The notes: a model not told the origin generated them from the sequence alone. DNA of 64,000 nt from Erwinia sorbitola (GCF_009738185.1 NZ_CP046509.1:3971501-4035500), one strand, 5' to 3'; counted from the first letter of the stretch, positions 17,097 to 27,215 are shown. Numbers and translations: made by a program.

Positions 17097-17531
17097 CTAC
17101 AGATCGCGGGTCAGCATCGCCTGCAATCCCACCTGCTGGCCGTGTGAAAGCTCAAGAGTATTGCCATCCGGATCGGCAAAAAACGCCCAGTATCCTACCG
17201 GCGCGGGCGAGGCAACCGGGGCTTTACGCAGCACTCCTTCCTGCTCCGCCAGCGCCACTTTCTGGTCAATCTCTTCACGGGTGGCGCAGGCAACACCGAG
17301 ATGGCCGAACGGGCCAAGGGGAGTATCCCTTCTGACCGCCGTCTGCACCAGCACCAGCGCGAATGGCCGCGTGAGGTCGGAGAGCCAGGCAACGGCTTGC
17401 GCTTCGGGCACCCCCGGCTGGCGCTGATGCACTACCTGCATCCCGGCATAGCGTTGATAGAAATCGATACTCTTCTGGAGATCCTGCACTTCAAACGCCA
17501 CATGGGTGAACCCCACATCAATCGCAGACAT
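17097..17531 (-). CDS. VOC (glyoxalase/bleomycin-resistance) family protein
   Basis: 144-aa protein with two beta-alpha-beta-beta-beta modules: GFTHVAFEVQDLQKSIDFYQR at the start and the HLGVACAT / YWAFFADPDGNTLELSHG half at the end. Putative metal ligands are His9, His in GHLG and Glu in LELSH. The substrate is unknown. The Pro- and Ala-rich linker before VGYWAFF is ordinary for the family. Confidence 0.8.
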   Translation of the reverse strand: MSAIDVGFTHVAFEVQDLQKSIDFYQRYAGMQVVHQRQPGVPEAQAVAWLSDLTRPFALVLVQTAVRRDTPLGPFGHLGVACATREEIDQKVALAEQEGVLRKAPVASPAPVGYWAFFADPDGNTLELSHGQQVGLQAMLTRDL

Positions 17532-17753
17532 CGCCCGCTCCTTATTCAGTTAGCAGAGCGCTTATCATGGCGTGTCTGGCAGGTATCAGGTGATCGTCAG
17601 TGCGGGCGGGAAGAGCGAAGAGCACGGGAAGCGCAATTTCTGTTCAGGGAGTGACCAGCAAAGGTCGATCAGGCGATAGCAACCCGACTGGCACCGCTGC
17701 GGAGATTTTCAGCGGTGCGCGCCATAAGTTGTTAAGCGATGAGCAGTACCTGC

Positions 17754-18320
17754 TTACCCGGCTGAGACCCGGCGCGTCATTGCCTGCCAGCCACCATCCT
17801 GCGGCAGATATTTATTGCCGTAAGTGAGATTGGCGACAGGTTTCAACACCCACTGCCCCGCCGCATCTTTAACCAGCTCATCAGCCGAGGCGCGGCAGCG
17901 ATACATTTTCAGATCGACCACCTGGCTCAACTGATAATAGTGGCCTTTTTCCGGAACAAAGCTGACGATATTCATGCAGTGGTTCTTACCGCGCGCGTAG
18001 CTGTGATAAACCGTGGTTTTTCGGCCCGCATATACCGGCGTTTCGAAATAATCGCTGCTGTAGGCGGCTTCTTTCCCGCTCACCTTCGGCATCCCCCGAT
18101 CCTGGGTATTTCGCAGCACCCATTCACTTTTACGGATCAACCCCCCGCGCAGTTTACCGTTCTCCATCTGATAGAGTGCGCTGCTCTCGGTGCTGCCCAT
18201 GATCCGCAGCCCGGCAACCTCAGCGTCTGCCGGAGGCGGGGTAAAAAACTCCTGCTGTGGCAGCAGGCTACAGCCACTGAGCAGCAGCCCCGCCAGCGGA
18301 AGTATCCGTTGATAATGCAT
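17754..18320 (-). CDS. Outer-membrane-type lipoprotein of unknown function
   Basis: 187-aa protein with a lipoprotein signal peptide (MHYQRILPLAGLLLSGCSLLPQ; lipobox LLSGC, then SLL favouring outer-membrane sorting). I do not recognise the mature domain, which contains paired Cys (KNHCMNI and MYRCRAS) and many Tyr residues. ATG at 18320 follows GGAGGCAG. The gene starts 17 bp after the stop of the CDI immunity gene, so it may be co-transcribed with the toxin locus. Confidence 0.75.
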   Translation of the reverse strand: MHYQRILPLAGLLLSGCSLLPQQEFFTPPPADAEVAGLRIMGSTESSALYQMENGKLRGGLIRKSEWVLRNTQDRGMPKVSGKEAAYSSDYFETPVYAGRKTTVYHSYARGKNHCMNIVSFVPEKGHYYQLSQVVDLKMYRCRASADELVKDAAGQWVLKPVANLTYGNKYLPQDGGWQAMTRRVSAG

Positions 18321-18337
18321 CGACTGCCTCCGCGATG

Positions 18338-18700
18338 TCAGGTCCAAATCTCCTGGCCCTCAGGGGTGATCCACACCAGCCCGGCGGGCGCTTTCGCCAG
18401 GAACCAGAAGCCGGTTTCATCAAGATCGTCCAGCTCATCGTCAGAGCCGGGCTGCGGCCATGCTGCGGCCAGCTGCTCTAGCTGCTGCTCAACCGTGCCG
18501 CTCAGGTAAACGCCATCACAGGCCAGCCGCGCTGCTCCCGTTGTCAGCAGCTGCTGCAACAGGCCAAAGAACAGCTCTTTTCTCAGGGCGCTGTTGTCGG
18601 GAATGCTGCGGCACTCAACCTCGATATGCTGCCAGACAGCGCCGAGCGACAGGCCCCGGGCGCTGGCCAGCACGCTGTTGTATATGCTCTCTCTGTTCAC
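18338..18700 (-). CDS. cdiI: CDI immunity protein, DUF596-like
   Basis: 120-aa acidic protein directly after cdiA, overlapping it by 4 bp (ATGA), the position of an immunity gene. It resembles the DUF596 family: an N-terminal helix (SIYNSVLASARGLSLGAVWQHIE), LLTTGAARLACDGVYLSGTVEQQ and the ending GFWFLAKAPAGLVWITPEGQEIWT. It should bind and neutralise the CdiA C-terminal toxin in the cytoplasm of the same strain. The DUF596 call is from memory of the Trp-rich ending. Confidence 0.75.
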   Translation of the reverse strand: MNRESIYNSVLASARGLSLGAVWQHIEVECRSIPDNSALRKELFFGLLQQLLTTGAARLACDGVYLSGTVEQQLEQLAAAWPQPGSDDELDDLDETGFWFLAKAPAGLVWITPEGQEIWT

Positions 18701-21700
18701 TGGAATTTCATCTCCACTTTTTTCCCTTTATTTATGGACGGGGTAATCACGTCAATCGTCCATTTGGCCCCGGTCTGCCCGGTCGAGTTAGAGAAGTCCC
18801 GCAGGGTCATGGTACTGCCTGCATTGGCTCCGCTGGTCACCTTGACAGAGTAAAGGGTGCCTTTACCGGGAATAGTCTTCGCCGCAGGCAGCACTTCAGC
18901 GCCGGAAATCTGCTGGAAGTATGTTTTCACTTCAGCTTCAGAGGCACCTTTAAATACCGGCGCACCGATACTGGTATTGGGATCGGCCATTAACGTTTTT
19001 CCGTTCATCGACAGTGTGAAATCTTTCGGCGTAAGCGAGGCGTTATTATACATAGCCGCCAGATCATTGATCTTATTTTGCGCCTGCTGCTGATACACCA
19101 TACCGGTGGTTTTTGTGCTGAGATCAGTCGCATTTTTATTGTTCTGCGCAATACGCTCCAGCGCTGCGGCCTCTTCCATAATATTCGCAGTACTGCCGCT
19201 GTTAACGGTTTTTCCCGATGCGGCAGGGGCTTTCATGGTGCCCGGCATATAGGCGCTGGCCAGTGAAACGGTAATCGCGTGCAGCTGCATCACCGTATCG
19301 TAACGGTCGGCGATCTCATCCCAGCTTTTACCAGAATCCCTGGCGATAGCAGTAATCGCGCGGTCACGCGTGACGCTCCCGGCATCCACCCCGGACATAA
19401 TCGCGCTGGCGTTAGCGGCATCCTGCGGATACAGCTCGCTGTAAAGCAACCGCACGCTCACGCTCTTCCCGTAGCTGTCGAGCGCCTGCTGCGCCTTGCT
19501 TACCAGCGCGGTGCAGGCTGCGCCGCCTTTATTACCGTTGGTGCAGACGTCCTTGATCGCCTGGTCGCGGGCTTTATCCACCTTGCGCGTGGCGCTCAGT
19601 TCGCTGGCCTCGGCGGCGCTCAATGTGCCCAGGCGCTCTTTGCGCTCCAGCACTGCCTTACGCTCCGCTTCTCCGGCGCTGAGGTAGTTATGCTCCATCG
19701 CATTCTTACCGGCGTTATAGCCTTCTGCCGCCCCCTGGCTGTCGCCGCTGGCGACGGCACCTGCCAGGCTGGAGGCAATCAGCGCGAGGTTCTTGATGGT
19801 ACTTTTCTGCTGATCGTTAAGATCGCTGGTCGCCACGTCCGGATAGAGCGCGTTATGGATGGTTCGGATCGCCAGCTCACCACCGCCAGCGCCTGCCGCG
19901 CCCGCAGCTGCATTCTGCCCGCTCATCTCTGCCACCACGCCGCCGAGGATCGCATGAGCAAAGGCGTTAGTGGCGATCTCTTCCGCCGTTGGATTTTTTG
20001 GATCTGACAGCGTCAGGTCTTTGATCACCCCGGCCATATAAGGCGCAGAGGCCTGGGCCAGTGCTTTACTGGCATCGCCCCCCGCCAGCGCAGTAATCGC
20101 CGTTGCGGCGGCGTTCGCGGCCATTTTGATGCTGCCGTCATCCTTGTAGTCTTTCATCATATCCTGGTAGATATCGCTGCCTTTTACCCGCTCCCAGTAG
20201 GCTGCGCGATCTTGTTTCGTGGCGTCCGCGCCCGGCGCTTCACCCGCTTCTTTAATGCCAGCTTCCAGCGCCCAGTATTCGCGTTCAGCAATGGCTGCGC
20301 TGACGGTCTGGCTCGCCACCTGACCAATCAGCTGGACGGTTTGCAGGCGCTTCTGCTCTTTAGCCTTATCAAAAATCGGGCTGAGTGTTTGGTTGGCATG
20401 TTCAACGTCGCGACTCAGAGTGCTGACATCCTGCTGCTGTGCATCGCTGTTGCGTACAATCAGCGTTCCGTCAGAAACTGCCGAATACGTGGTGCTCTCA
20501 CCGCTGCCGCTGGAGCGCGACGCTGACATCGATGTCGGTGCCAGGTTATCGCCAAGCTGCTGAGTCACCGTGCGTTTCTCTGTCTGTTTGTCTGCCGGTA
20601 GCGACGAGTTATCCTCATCTTTCAGCGAGACAGAGCTGGTCATCCCCAGACTGACACCTGAGGTATCATAATCGGCCTGATTCTGAATATCAGTGAAGCC
20701 AAGCGTCCCGGTATCAAGACGGTTTTTTGCCGTTTCAGCGGTACTGCCAATCACTGCGCCGTTAAGCTGCGTGTGGTTACCCACGGTCACATCGTAGCCG
20801 CTATCCCCGGCGAAGAGACCGCTCTGCTCCTGCACGCTGTCGTAGTTGCTGTTGATCTTGTCATTGCTGATCGACAGGCTGCCGCTGGCGGTCATCGAGC
20901 CAAATGTGAAGCTCAGACCGCCGCTGATATTCTGATCTTTCGATTTATAGTTGTTGCTGTCCTGCTCGCTGGTAATCGTCAGGTCACGCCCGACGTCAGC
21001 CACAATGCGATCGGCGCTGACCTGTGCACCGGTGAGCGTCGTATCACGGCCGCTCAACAGCGTAACTTTGTTACCCGCATCCAGCGTGGTTTCGTTATGG
21101 GTCAGACCATCGCCATTTTCGCTGCCTTTGCCTTTATTACCATTGGCAAAGATACTGATCCCCCAGCCACCGGAACCCACGCCAATACTGGCCCCGACCG
21201 CGCCGCCGCCGCTGCTTTTACTGCTGCTGGAGAGCTGGGTATTTTCTGCTGACAGCAGGCTGATATCGCGGGAAGCCGACAGCAGCATCTCATTTCCGGC
21301 CTGTAGCTGGCTGCCCTGCACCAGGATATCCCCATCCTGCATCGATCCATCGCTGCCGGTAGCGAAGATATTCAGATCCCGCGCCGCCTGAATAGCGCTG
21401 CCCGCTGACGTCATCTGGTCGCTCTGGCTTTCGCTCTGCGCTTTCTGCATTCCCAGCGACAGGCTGATACCAACAAAGCTGGTATTGGTGGGATCCTGCA
21501 CCGCCCCGCGTACCGCCTGCGCTGCCTGATAGCCGTCCAGCCCCGCCTTAACCTGTTGCAGGCGTGCCACGCGATCGTCCTGCTTATCGGTTTCCATCTC
21601 AGAGATGGTTTTTGCAGTACTCAGCGCCGAGCCCACCGCCCCGGAGAGAGCCAGCGTCAGACCGCTGGAGCGCGATTCGGTGGTGCTGTGTTTGCTGGCG

Positions 21701-24700
21701 CGATTCTCTGCGGATCCAATCTCAACGTTTTTCCCCATCAGATTGATATCGTTACCGGCGATCACATCCGATCCGCTGATCTTCAGGTCGTTACCGGCAA
21801 TCAAGGTGGTATCGCCGCTCACCGATCCCAGCTGGCTGCCCTTCGCCGTCTGTCCGGTAGTTTCATCGGTAGATTTATTAAACGTTGACCCCACGGTAAA
21901 GCCAATTCCGCCGCTGCTCATCAGGCCGGACTTGGTTTTCTGCGTCATCGCCCAGCCGTCGCGGCTCTCCTGCGCACTATCCACCGTCAGGTTGTTGCCC
22001 GCTTTGGCGGTAAGTGAGTCATCGGCCGCTACGTTACTGCCGTTAATGCCCAGATCGTGTCCGGCTGACAGCGTAATATCCTGCCCGCCGAGGTTACTCC
22101 CTGCGACGTTCTGCTGATTAAATCCGGCACGAGTGGTGGTGGTGTTGCTGGACATAAAGCCAGAGCCTTTCACCTTCGATGCCATATCCAGCGACGACTG
22201 CTCACCCGCGGTGCCGATAGTCATATCGTTCCCGGCGGTGAGGCTCAGGCTATTGGTGGCATTGAGCGTGGCCGCCGCTGCCGTCAGATTATTCGCCGCC
22301 TGAAGTGCCACATCGCCTGCGCCTGTAATTTCACTGCCAACGGCGGTGGTTGAACTCTGGCTCAGGTGATTGTCTTTATTCCATACCACGCTGTCGCTGC
22401 TGCCGGCATGCACCGCCGTGAGGTTAATATCGCGCCCGGCCACCACGGTGGTCTGGCTGTTCTCACCCGCGTTAACCACTTTGGCACCCTGCACATTAAC
22501 GTCGCGCGCAGCCTGGAGAGCCAGCTTGCCGTTATCCTGCTGTACATACATACCCGCCACGCGAGATACCGTGTCACGGCTAAAGCTGTTGCTGCCGTTG
22601 CGGCTTTCCGTATGAGTGGTTTGTGATACCAGGTTAAGATCGCGCCCAGCGCTTGCCACCAGCGAGTTCTGCGCCTGAATCAGTCCGCCGTTATTGGTCA
22701 GGTCATTATTCGCCAGCAGCTGTACGCTGCCGCCGCTGATAATACCGCCGACGTTGGTGATGGTATCGCCGCTAATACTCAGCAGCTGGCTGGCATTGAC
22801 CCGGCCCGAGTTGAGCATATTGCCGCTGACGCCGATGGCAATATTGCGCCCGGCCAGCAACGCCCCGCTGCCGTCGATATCGCCCTGTTTAACCTGCGCA
22901 TAGACCTGCGGCACCAGTACACTCTGACGGCTGCCGTCAGCCAGCGTGACATCACGCGCCACCAGCCACACCATGTCGCTGGTGATATTGGCCATCTGGC
23001 TGGCGGTCAGCGCTACGCCCGGCACCAGGTTAAAGGTTTTACCGAACGCTACCCCGGCTTCCATCAGTGCTTTATATTGATCTTCATCGCTCTGATATCC
23101 GGCCAGATAGCGATCGCCGGTCAGCTCCACCAGCTGCTCACGCACCAGACGCTGCTCGTAGAAGCCATCGCCGAGGCGTTTCTGCGTGATATCCGGATCG
23201 GACTGCAACTGCGACAGCATAAAGTCAGAACTGAGCCAGGTTTTCTGGTTGGTATAACGCGGATCGGTTTCGATCAGATAGCTGCTGGAGGCGGAAGGCA
23301 GCTGGTTAAACAGGCTGTTCTCCGGCAGGGTGGTATCCGGTACCTGTGAGCGGATCACCGTGGAGTCGGTGCCGCCCGCAATCTCGATACGCTGGCCGCC
23401 AGGCAGCGAAGCCAGATCGCCGCTGTTCAGCAGGCCGAGGCTGTAGCCATTAAGGGCCGGGGCGCTGCTGTCTGTGCGGGTGTTACCCGTTGCCACGCTC
23501 GGTGACAGGGCAATAGACTGGATCTCATCCGGTGGTGTGTACGGTGAAGCATCATGCTTCTGTTTATCGTGGCCTTTCTTATGGATGCGATCCCACTCGA
23601 TCACCTGTCCCACTTTCTGGATCAGCAGGGTGCCTGCCTGCTCAACGTTTTTCAGGTTAGCATTGCTGACCAGCAGGTCGCTCCCGGCAATAATGCGGCT
23701 CTTATCGTTGAGGGTGCTGTCTGCATTGATCGACAGATTACCGCCCGCAATAATCTGCGCCGGATCGCTTTCGGTGATCTGCTCCTGCCAGGTGCTCTGG
23801 GTGTAGGCATACTGGTAGTAGTGATCCTGTTTACATATGACGCCGCTGATGCAGATATGCTGCACTTCGTCGTGATAGAAGCTGATGTCATAGTCGCTGG
23901 TGCCGTAATGGACGCCGTTATTCAGCCCCACCACCATATATTCATCTTTCTGCTCATCGGAGATGTGCACCATCCCGGTAGCAAAGTGGTCGTTGATATT
24001 GTTCAGCGTGGCGGTATTGATCAGCATATTCCCGGCGGATTCAATCGTCGCGCTATGGTTATTCAGGGTAGTGGCGCGGCCGCTGGCGGCGAAATCCTCA
24101 TCGAGCTGGCCGCCAATCGACATATCACCGCCGCTGTAGATCAGGCTGTGCGCGCTGTTGTTCAGGGTACCAACGCCGAGATCAAGGCGCTGACGGGCAG
24201 CAATAGTGGCAGCGCTCTCACCCTCCATCAGGTTATTCAGCTCGCCCGCCTGAATCGCCAGATGGTCGCCATAAATACGCCCGGTGCCGATATTATTTAG
24301 CGTGCCTGCACGAAGTACGGTTTCTACGCCGTCAATCACACCGCGGTTGTTCAGCTCACGGGCCACATCCACATGCGTAATCTGCCCGCTGATATCGCCG
24401 CTCTGCTGGTTGTTCAGGTCGGCCGCCGTCACTGCCAGCTGCTGGCCCGCGCTAAGTTGCCCCGTATTTTCCAGCGCCCCCTGAACCGCAAGGTCAAGGT
24501 TGCCATTGGCAAGGGTGCTGCCAGCGTTACTGAAGTCACCGTTGACCGCCAGCTGCATATCGCCCAGCGAAAGAAGCTGCCCGTTGCCGCTGACTGATTG
24601 CAGGTCGCCATGAAGGTTTTTCCCGGTAATCACCTTACCGCCCTCATTATTCAGCCCCCCTGCGCTCAGGGTTGCCGATTCAACAGCGGCGATGCCGCCA

Positions 24701-26676
24701 TTCTGGTTATTGAGCGCCAGTCCGCCACTATCGAGCGTCAGCTGCTGGCCGACCATTGTGCCGCCCACGTTATTGATGCCAGTGCTGCGCACCTGCACGT
24801 CGCCCGCCGATTCCAGCCGCCCGCCGTTATTGTCCAGCTGCGCGCTGGTCAGGGAGAGATCGCCCGCGAGCGCGGAGATCATGCCGCGATCGTTATTCAG
24901 CGATCCGGCAGAGTTGACCGTCACCGCCGATCCCGCGCTGCGGCTGTCGCTCAGGTCGATCTCTGCGGCCTGCATTTCAAGTTTCCCGGCCGCCAGATTC
25001 TGCCCGTGGCTGGCGATTTTCCGCTGGCCGGAGAGCGTCAGGTTACCGCTTTTTCCTACGCTGCCATCGGCGCTGATCCCACCGCCAAAGACTGAATTTT
25101 TGCTGCTGTTAAGATCAGCGGCGCTGGCATGGGTATCACGCCCGGCGGCAATCAGGCCGTCGTTGTTCAGCTCCCCGCTGACGCTGGCAGTCAGATCGCG
25201 AGCAGCATACAGGGTACCGCTGCTGTTGCTTAACTGGCCGCTGGTCGCCACCAGATCGCCACTGAGCGCGGAGATCTTACCGCGATCGTTATTCAGAGTG
25301 CCGTTGGTAGTCAGCGCCACATCGGCACCGCTGCTCTGGCTGTCGCTGAGGTCAATCTCTGTGCCCTGAATCGCCAGTTTTCCCGCTGCCATGTTCTGGC
25401 CGTGGCTGGCCAGCTTGCCGCTGCTGGTCAGGGTTAAATCGCCTTCTGTGCCCAGGCTGCCATCACTTTTCACTCCGGCACCGAAGACAGATTTTTTGCT
25501 GCTGTCGATCGCGCCCGCACTTACGCGGGTATGGCGCGAGGCAACTACCATGCCGTCATTATTAAGCTGGTCGCTGACAGTGGCCTGCACATCGCGCCGG
25601 GCATACAGCGTGCCGCTGTTGGTGAGTGCGCTACCACTGAGCTGAATATCGTCGCTGGCGTTGATTTTCCCGCTGTTTTCAATATGCCCGTCCGCGCTGA
25701 TAGTGACGCTGCCCGCCTGTGCACCCAGCGTTCCGGCATTACGTACCCCAACGCCCTTTTCAGTCCCGATTAGCTGAATTTTCCCGGCATACATCCCGCC
25801 CAGCTGCGCCACATCCAGCGCCAGCACCGGCTTCGCATCGTTATCACCGGCGCTATTTTTGCTGATGTTTTTTCCATCGGCGCTGACGCGGTTTTTCCCG
25901 GTGGTCACTTTGAGATCGTTCGCCCAGATGCCGCTGTTCACTTGCACGGTATGCGCAATCAGGTCGGTATAGTCCTGACGGCTGCTGTCCATCCCGGCAC
26001 CCTGCACCACAATCTGACCGCCGTTTACCTGATACCCCGTCAGCTGTCCGTTCTGGATAATGGCTTTACCGGTGGTCAGCGAGGCGCGGTTGGCGTTAAT
26101 AAAGCCGCAGCCATCGCAGGTAATCCCGGCAGGGTTAGCGATCACCACCTGGGCTCTTTTTCCCGCCACTTCGATATAGCCATTCAGCTTGCTGGGATCG
26201 CGCGAGTTCACCTCGTTGAGGATCACTTTTGCTTCACCGCGCGCCAGATAAGGGTTGCCGGACACCCAGCCCCCCTGCTGCGTCCGTACATCGCGGTGGG
26301 AGTTATTCAGGATCACGCCTTTTTTATCAACGTCGAACTGGCTGTAGTTATTACGCGACACGCCGCCCGCACTCGGTGCCTGAATATTGACCTGCGGCGT
26401 TCCGTTGGCGGTCTTTCCGACCATCGGCTGCTGACCGGACGGCGCTTTGCCGTCTGCGACAATTCCCGCCGCCTGCGCCTGTGGCATCAGTGCCACCATG
26501 CCCAGCGCGCCGAGGGTAAAGAAGGCCAGCGGCGTCAGCTGACCAATCAACTGGCTGAGTGTGTGCCCTTCGCCGCTCACCGCCGGGCCTTTACCATGAC
26601 CACGGCCATTTTCAGCAACCACCATCAACAGGCCGCGCGCCTTGTTGAAAATTACGCGATAAAGATTCTTATTCAC
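18697..26676 (-). CDS. cdiA: Contact-dependent growth inhibition toxin CdiA (TpsA exoprotein)
   Basis: 2659-aa two-partner-secretion exoprotein. It begins with an extended signal peptide region (MNKNLYRVIFNKARG ... LMPQAQAA, cleavage near residue 70). The TPS secretion domain follows, with NPAGITCDGCGF at residues 181-192, the CdiA variant of the NPNG motif. Long haemagglutinin beta-helix repeats come next (recurring LNNDGLIAAGRDT, SLNNDRGMISALAG blocks). Two related large blocks around residues 390-560 look duplicated. The pretoxin end is marked by NAMEHN at 2325-2330 in place of the usual VENN. The variable C-terminus (about 2331-2659) is the presumed toxin; its activity is not recognised. 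Secreted by CdiB, possibly acylated by the HlyC-like protein, neutralised by the downstream gene. Confidence 0.9.
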   Translation of the reverse strand: MNKNLYRVIFNKARGLLMVVAENGRGHGKGPAVSGEGHTLSQLIGQLTPLAFFTLGALGMVALMPQAQAAGIVADGKAPSGQQPMVGKTANGTPQVNIQAPSAGGVSRNNYSQFDVDKKGVILNNSHRDVRTQQGGWVSGNPYLARGEAKVILNEVNSRDPSKLNGYIEVAGKRAQVVIANPAGITCDGCGFINANRASLTTGKAIIQNGQLTGYQVNGGQIVVQGAGMDSSRQDYTDLIAHTVQVNSGIWANDLKVTTGKNRVSADGKNISKNSAGDNDAKPVLALDVAQLGGMYAGKIQLIGTEKGVGVRNAGTLGAQAGSVTISADGHIENSGKINASDDIQLSGSALTNSGTLYARRDVQATVSDQLNNDGMVVASRHTRVSAGAIDSSKKSVFGAGVKSDGSLGTEGDLTLTSSGKLASHGQNMAAGKLAIQGTEIDLSDSQSSGADVALTTNGTLNNDRGKISALSGDLVATSGQLSNSSGTLYAARDLTASVSGELNNDGLIAAGRDTHASAADLNSSKNSVFGGGISADGSVGKSGNLTLSGQRKIASHGQNLAAGKLEMQAAEIDLSDSRSAGSAVTVNSAGSLNNDRGMISALAGDLSLTSAQLDNNGGRLESAGDVQVRSTGINNVGGTMVGQQLTLDSGGLALNNQNGGIAAVESATLSAGGLNNEGGKVITGKNLHGDLQSVSGNGQLLSLGDMQLAVNGDFSNAGSTLANGNLDLAVQGALENTGQLSAGQQLAVTAADLNNQQSGDISGQITHVDVARELNNRGVIDGVETVLRAGTLNNIGTGRIYGDHLAIQAGELNNLMEGESAATIAARQRLDLGVGTLNNSAHSLIYSGGDMSIGGQLDEDFAASGRATTLNNHSATIESAGNMLINTATLNNINDHFATGMVHISDEQKDEYMVVGLNNGVHYGTSDYDISFYHDEVQHICISGVICKQDHYYQYAYTQSTWQEQITESDPAQIIAGGNLSINADSTLNDKSRIIAGSDLLVSNANLKNVEQAGTLLIQKVGQVIEWDRIHKKGHDKQKHDASPYTPPDEIQSIALSPSVATGNTRTDSSAPALNGYSLGLLNSGDLASLPGGQRIEIAGGTDSTVIRSQVPDTTLPENSLFNQLPSASSSYLIETDPRYTNQKTWLSSDFMLSQLQSDPDITQKRLGDGFYEQRLVREQLVELTGDRYLAGYQSDEDQYKALMEAGVAFGKTFNLVPGVALTASQMANITSDMVWLVARDVTLADGSRQSVLVPQVYAQVKQGDIDGSGALLAGRNIAIGVSGNMLNSGRVNASQLLSISGDTITNVGGIISGGSVQLLANNDLTNNGGLIQAQNSLVASAGRDLNLVSQTTHTESRNGSNSFSRDTVSRVAGMYVQQDNGKLALQAARDVNVQGAKVVNAGENSQTTVVAGRDINLTAVHAGSSDSVVWNKDNHLSQSSTTAVGSEITGAGDVALQAANNLTAAAATLNATNSLSLTAGNDMTIGTAGEQSSLDMASKVKGSGFMSSNTTTTRAGFNQQNVAGSNLGGQDITLSAGHDLGINGSNVAADDSLTAKAGNNLTVDSAQESRDGWAMTQKTKSGLMSSGGIGFTVGSTFNKSTDETTGQTAKGSQLGSVSGDTTLIAGNDLKISGSDVIAGNDINLMGKNVEIGSAENRASKHSTTESRSSGLTLALSGAVGSALSTAKTISEMETDKQDDRVARLQQVKAGLDGYQAAQAVRGAVQDPTNTSFVGISLSLGMQKAQSESQSDQMTSAGSAIQAARDLNIFATGSDGSMQDGDILVQGSQLQAGNEMLLSASRDISLLSAENTQLSSSSKSSGGGAVGASIGVGSGGWGISIFANGNKGKGSENGDGLTHNETTLDAGNKVTLLSGRDTTLTGAQVSADRIVADVGRDLTITSEQDSNNYKSKDQNISGGLSFTFGSMTASGSLSISNDKINSNYDSVQEQSGLFAGDSGYDVTVGNHTQLNGAVIGSTAETAKNRLDTGTLGFTDIQNQADYDTSGVSLGMTSSVSLKDEDNSSLPADKQTEKRTVTQQLGDNLAPTSMSASRSSGSGESTTYSAVSDGTLIVRNSDAQQQDVSTLSRDVEHANQTLSPIFDKAKEQKRLQTVQLIGQVASQTVSAAIAEREYWALEAGIKEAGEAPGADATKQDRAAYWERVKGSDIYQDMMKDYKDDGSIKMAANAAATAITALAGGDASKALAQASAPYMAGVIKDLTLSDPKNPTAEEIATNAFAHAILGGVVAEMSGQNAAAGAAGAGGGELAIRTIHNALYPDVATSDLNDQQKSTIKNLALIASSLAGAVASGDSQGAAEGYNAGKNAMEHNYLSAGEAERKAVLERKERLGTLSAAEASELSATRKVDKARDQAIKDVCTNGNKGGAACTALVSKAQQALDSYGKSVSVRLLYSELYPQDAANASAIMSGVDAGSVTRDRAITAIARDSGKSWDEIADRYDTVMQLHAITVSLASAYMPGTMKAPAASGKTVNSGSTANIMEEAAALERIAQNNKNATDLSTKTTGMVYQQQAQNKINDLAAMYNNASLTPKDFTLSMNGKTLMADPNTSIGAPVFKGASEAEVKTYFQQISGAEVLPAAKTIPGKGTLYSVKVTSGANAGSTMTLRDFSNSTGQTGAKWTIDVITPSINKGKKVEMKFQ

Positions 26677-26695
26677 CTGGGTTCATCCCTTCCAG

Positions 26696-27214
26696 TTAAT
26701 GGCTTGCCAGCGGCGTTTCGCGCTGCCAGCGTGCAAAATCCTGATGCGTCACCGCATCGCCACGGAAATTCATCACACGCAGACCGCGCTCCTCACCTTT
26801 GTGATACAGCGAGCGGAAGCAGTGATGCGGAAATAGCGTGCCGCCAACCAGGCGACGCAGCGCCTGCTGCTCACCAAATGGTGCGATCCAGTCGCGGATC
26901 CACAGACGGTCACCGCTGTTCCAGTCACGCTCCTGCACGTAAATGCCGGGCTGCGTGAGATAACGCTGTTCCGCTTCCTCATCCAGCCAGGCCCAGCTCA
27001 GGAAAAGCACCGGCTTATCGTCACGCATCGCCAGCGTAAACTGCTGGTGCTTAATCGCCGGCAGCAGCAGCGTCGACAGGGCGCTGAGAGGAATATCGCG
27101 ATGCTGTGCCGAATGCATCCACAGCCAGACGCTGGCGCCCAGCACTTCAGATTCGCTGAACCCGCTACTCAACAGCGGTGAGATCACCTGAAAACCATTT
27201 ACGGGGATTGTCAT
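26696..27214 (-). CDS. cdiC: HlyC-type toxin-activating lysine acyltransferase (CdiC)
   Basis: 172-aa protein of the RTX toxin acyltransferase family. The pattern LGASVWLWMHSAQHRDIPLS ... WAWLDEEAEQRYL ... WNSGDRLWIRDWIAPFGE closely follows HlyC. His38 (SAQHRD) and Asp108 (RDWIAPFG) match the HlyC catalytic His23 and Asp92. HlyC transfers fatty acid from acyl-ACP to toxin lysines. Here the gene sits between cdiB and cdiA with gaps of 1 and 19 bp, so CdiA is the likely substrate. Such cdiBCAI loci are known but are the minority type. Confidence 0.88.
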   Translation of the reverse strand: MTIPVNGFQVISPLLSSGFSESEVLGASVWLWMHSAQHRDIPLSALSTLLLPAIKHQQFTLAMRDDKPVLFLSWAWLDEEAEQRYLTQPGIYVQERDWNSGDRLWIRDWIAPFGEQQALRRLVGGTLFPHHCFRSLYHKGEERGLRVMNFRGDAVTHQDFARWQRETPLASH

Positions 27215-27215
27215 A

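Noticed and set aside
19279..26958. Many long plus-strand ORFs opposite cdiA (for example 242, 248 and 338 aa)
   Set aside because: They are antisense shadows of a GC-rich repetitive coding sequence; codon patterns follow cdiA and no domains are recognisable.
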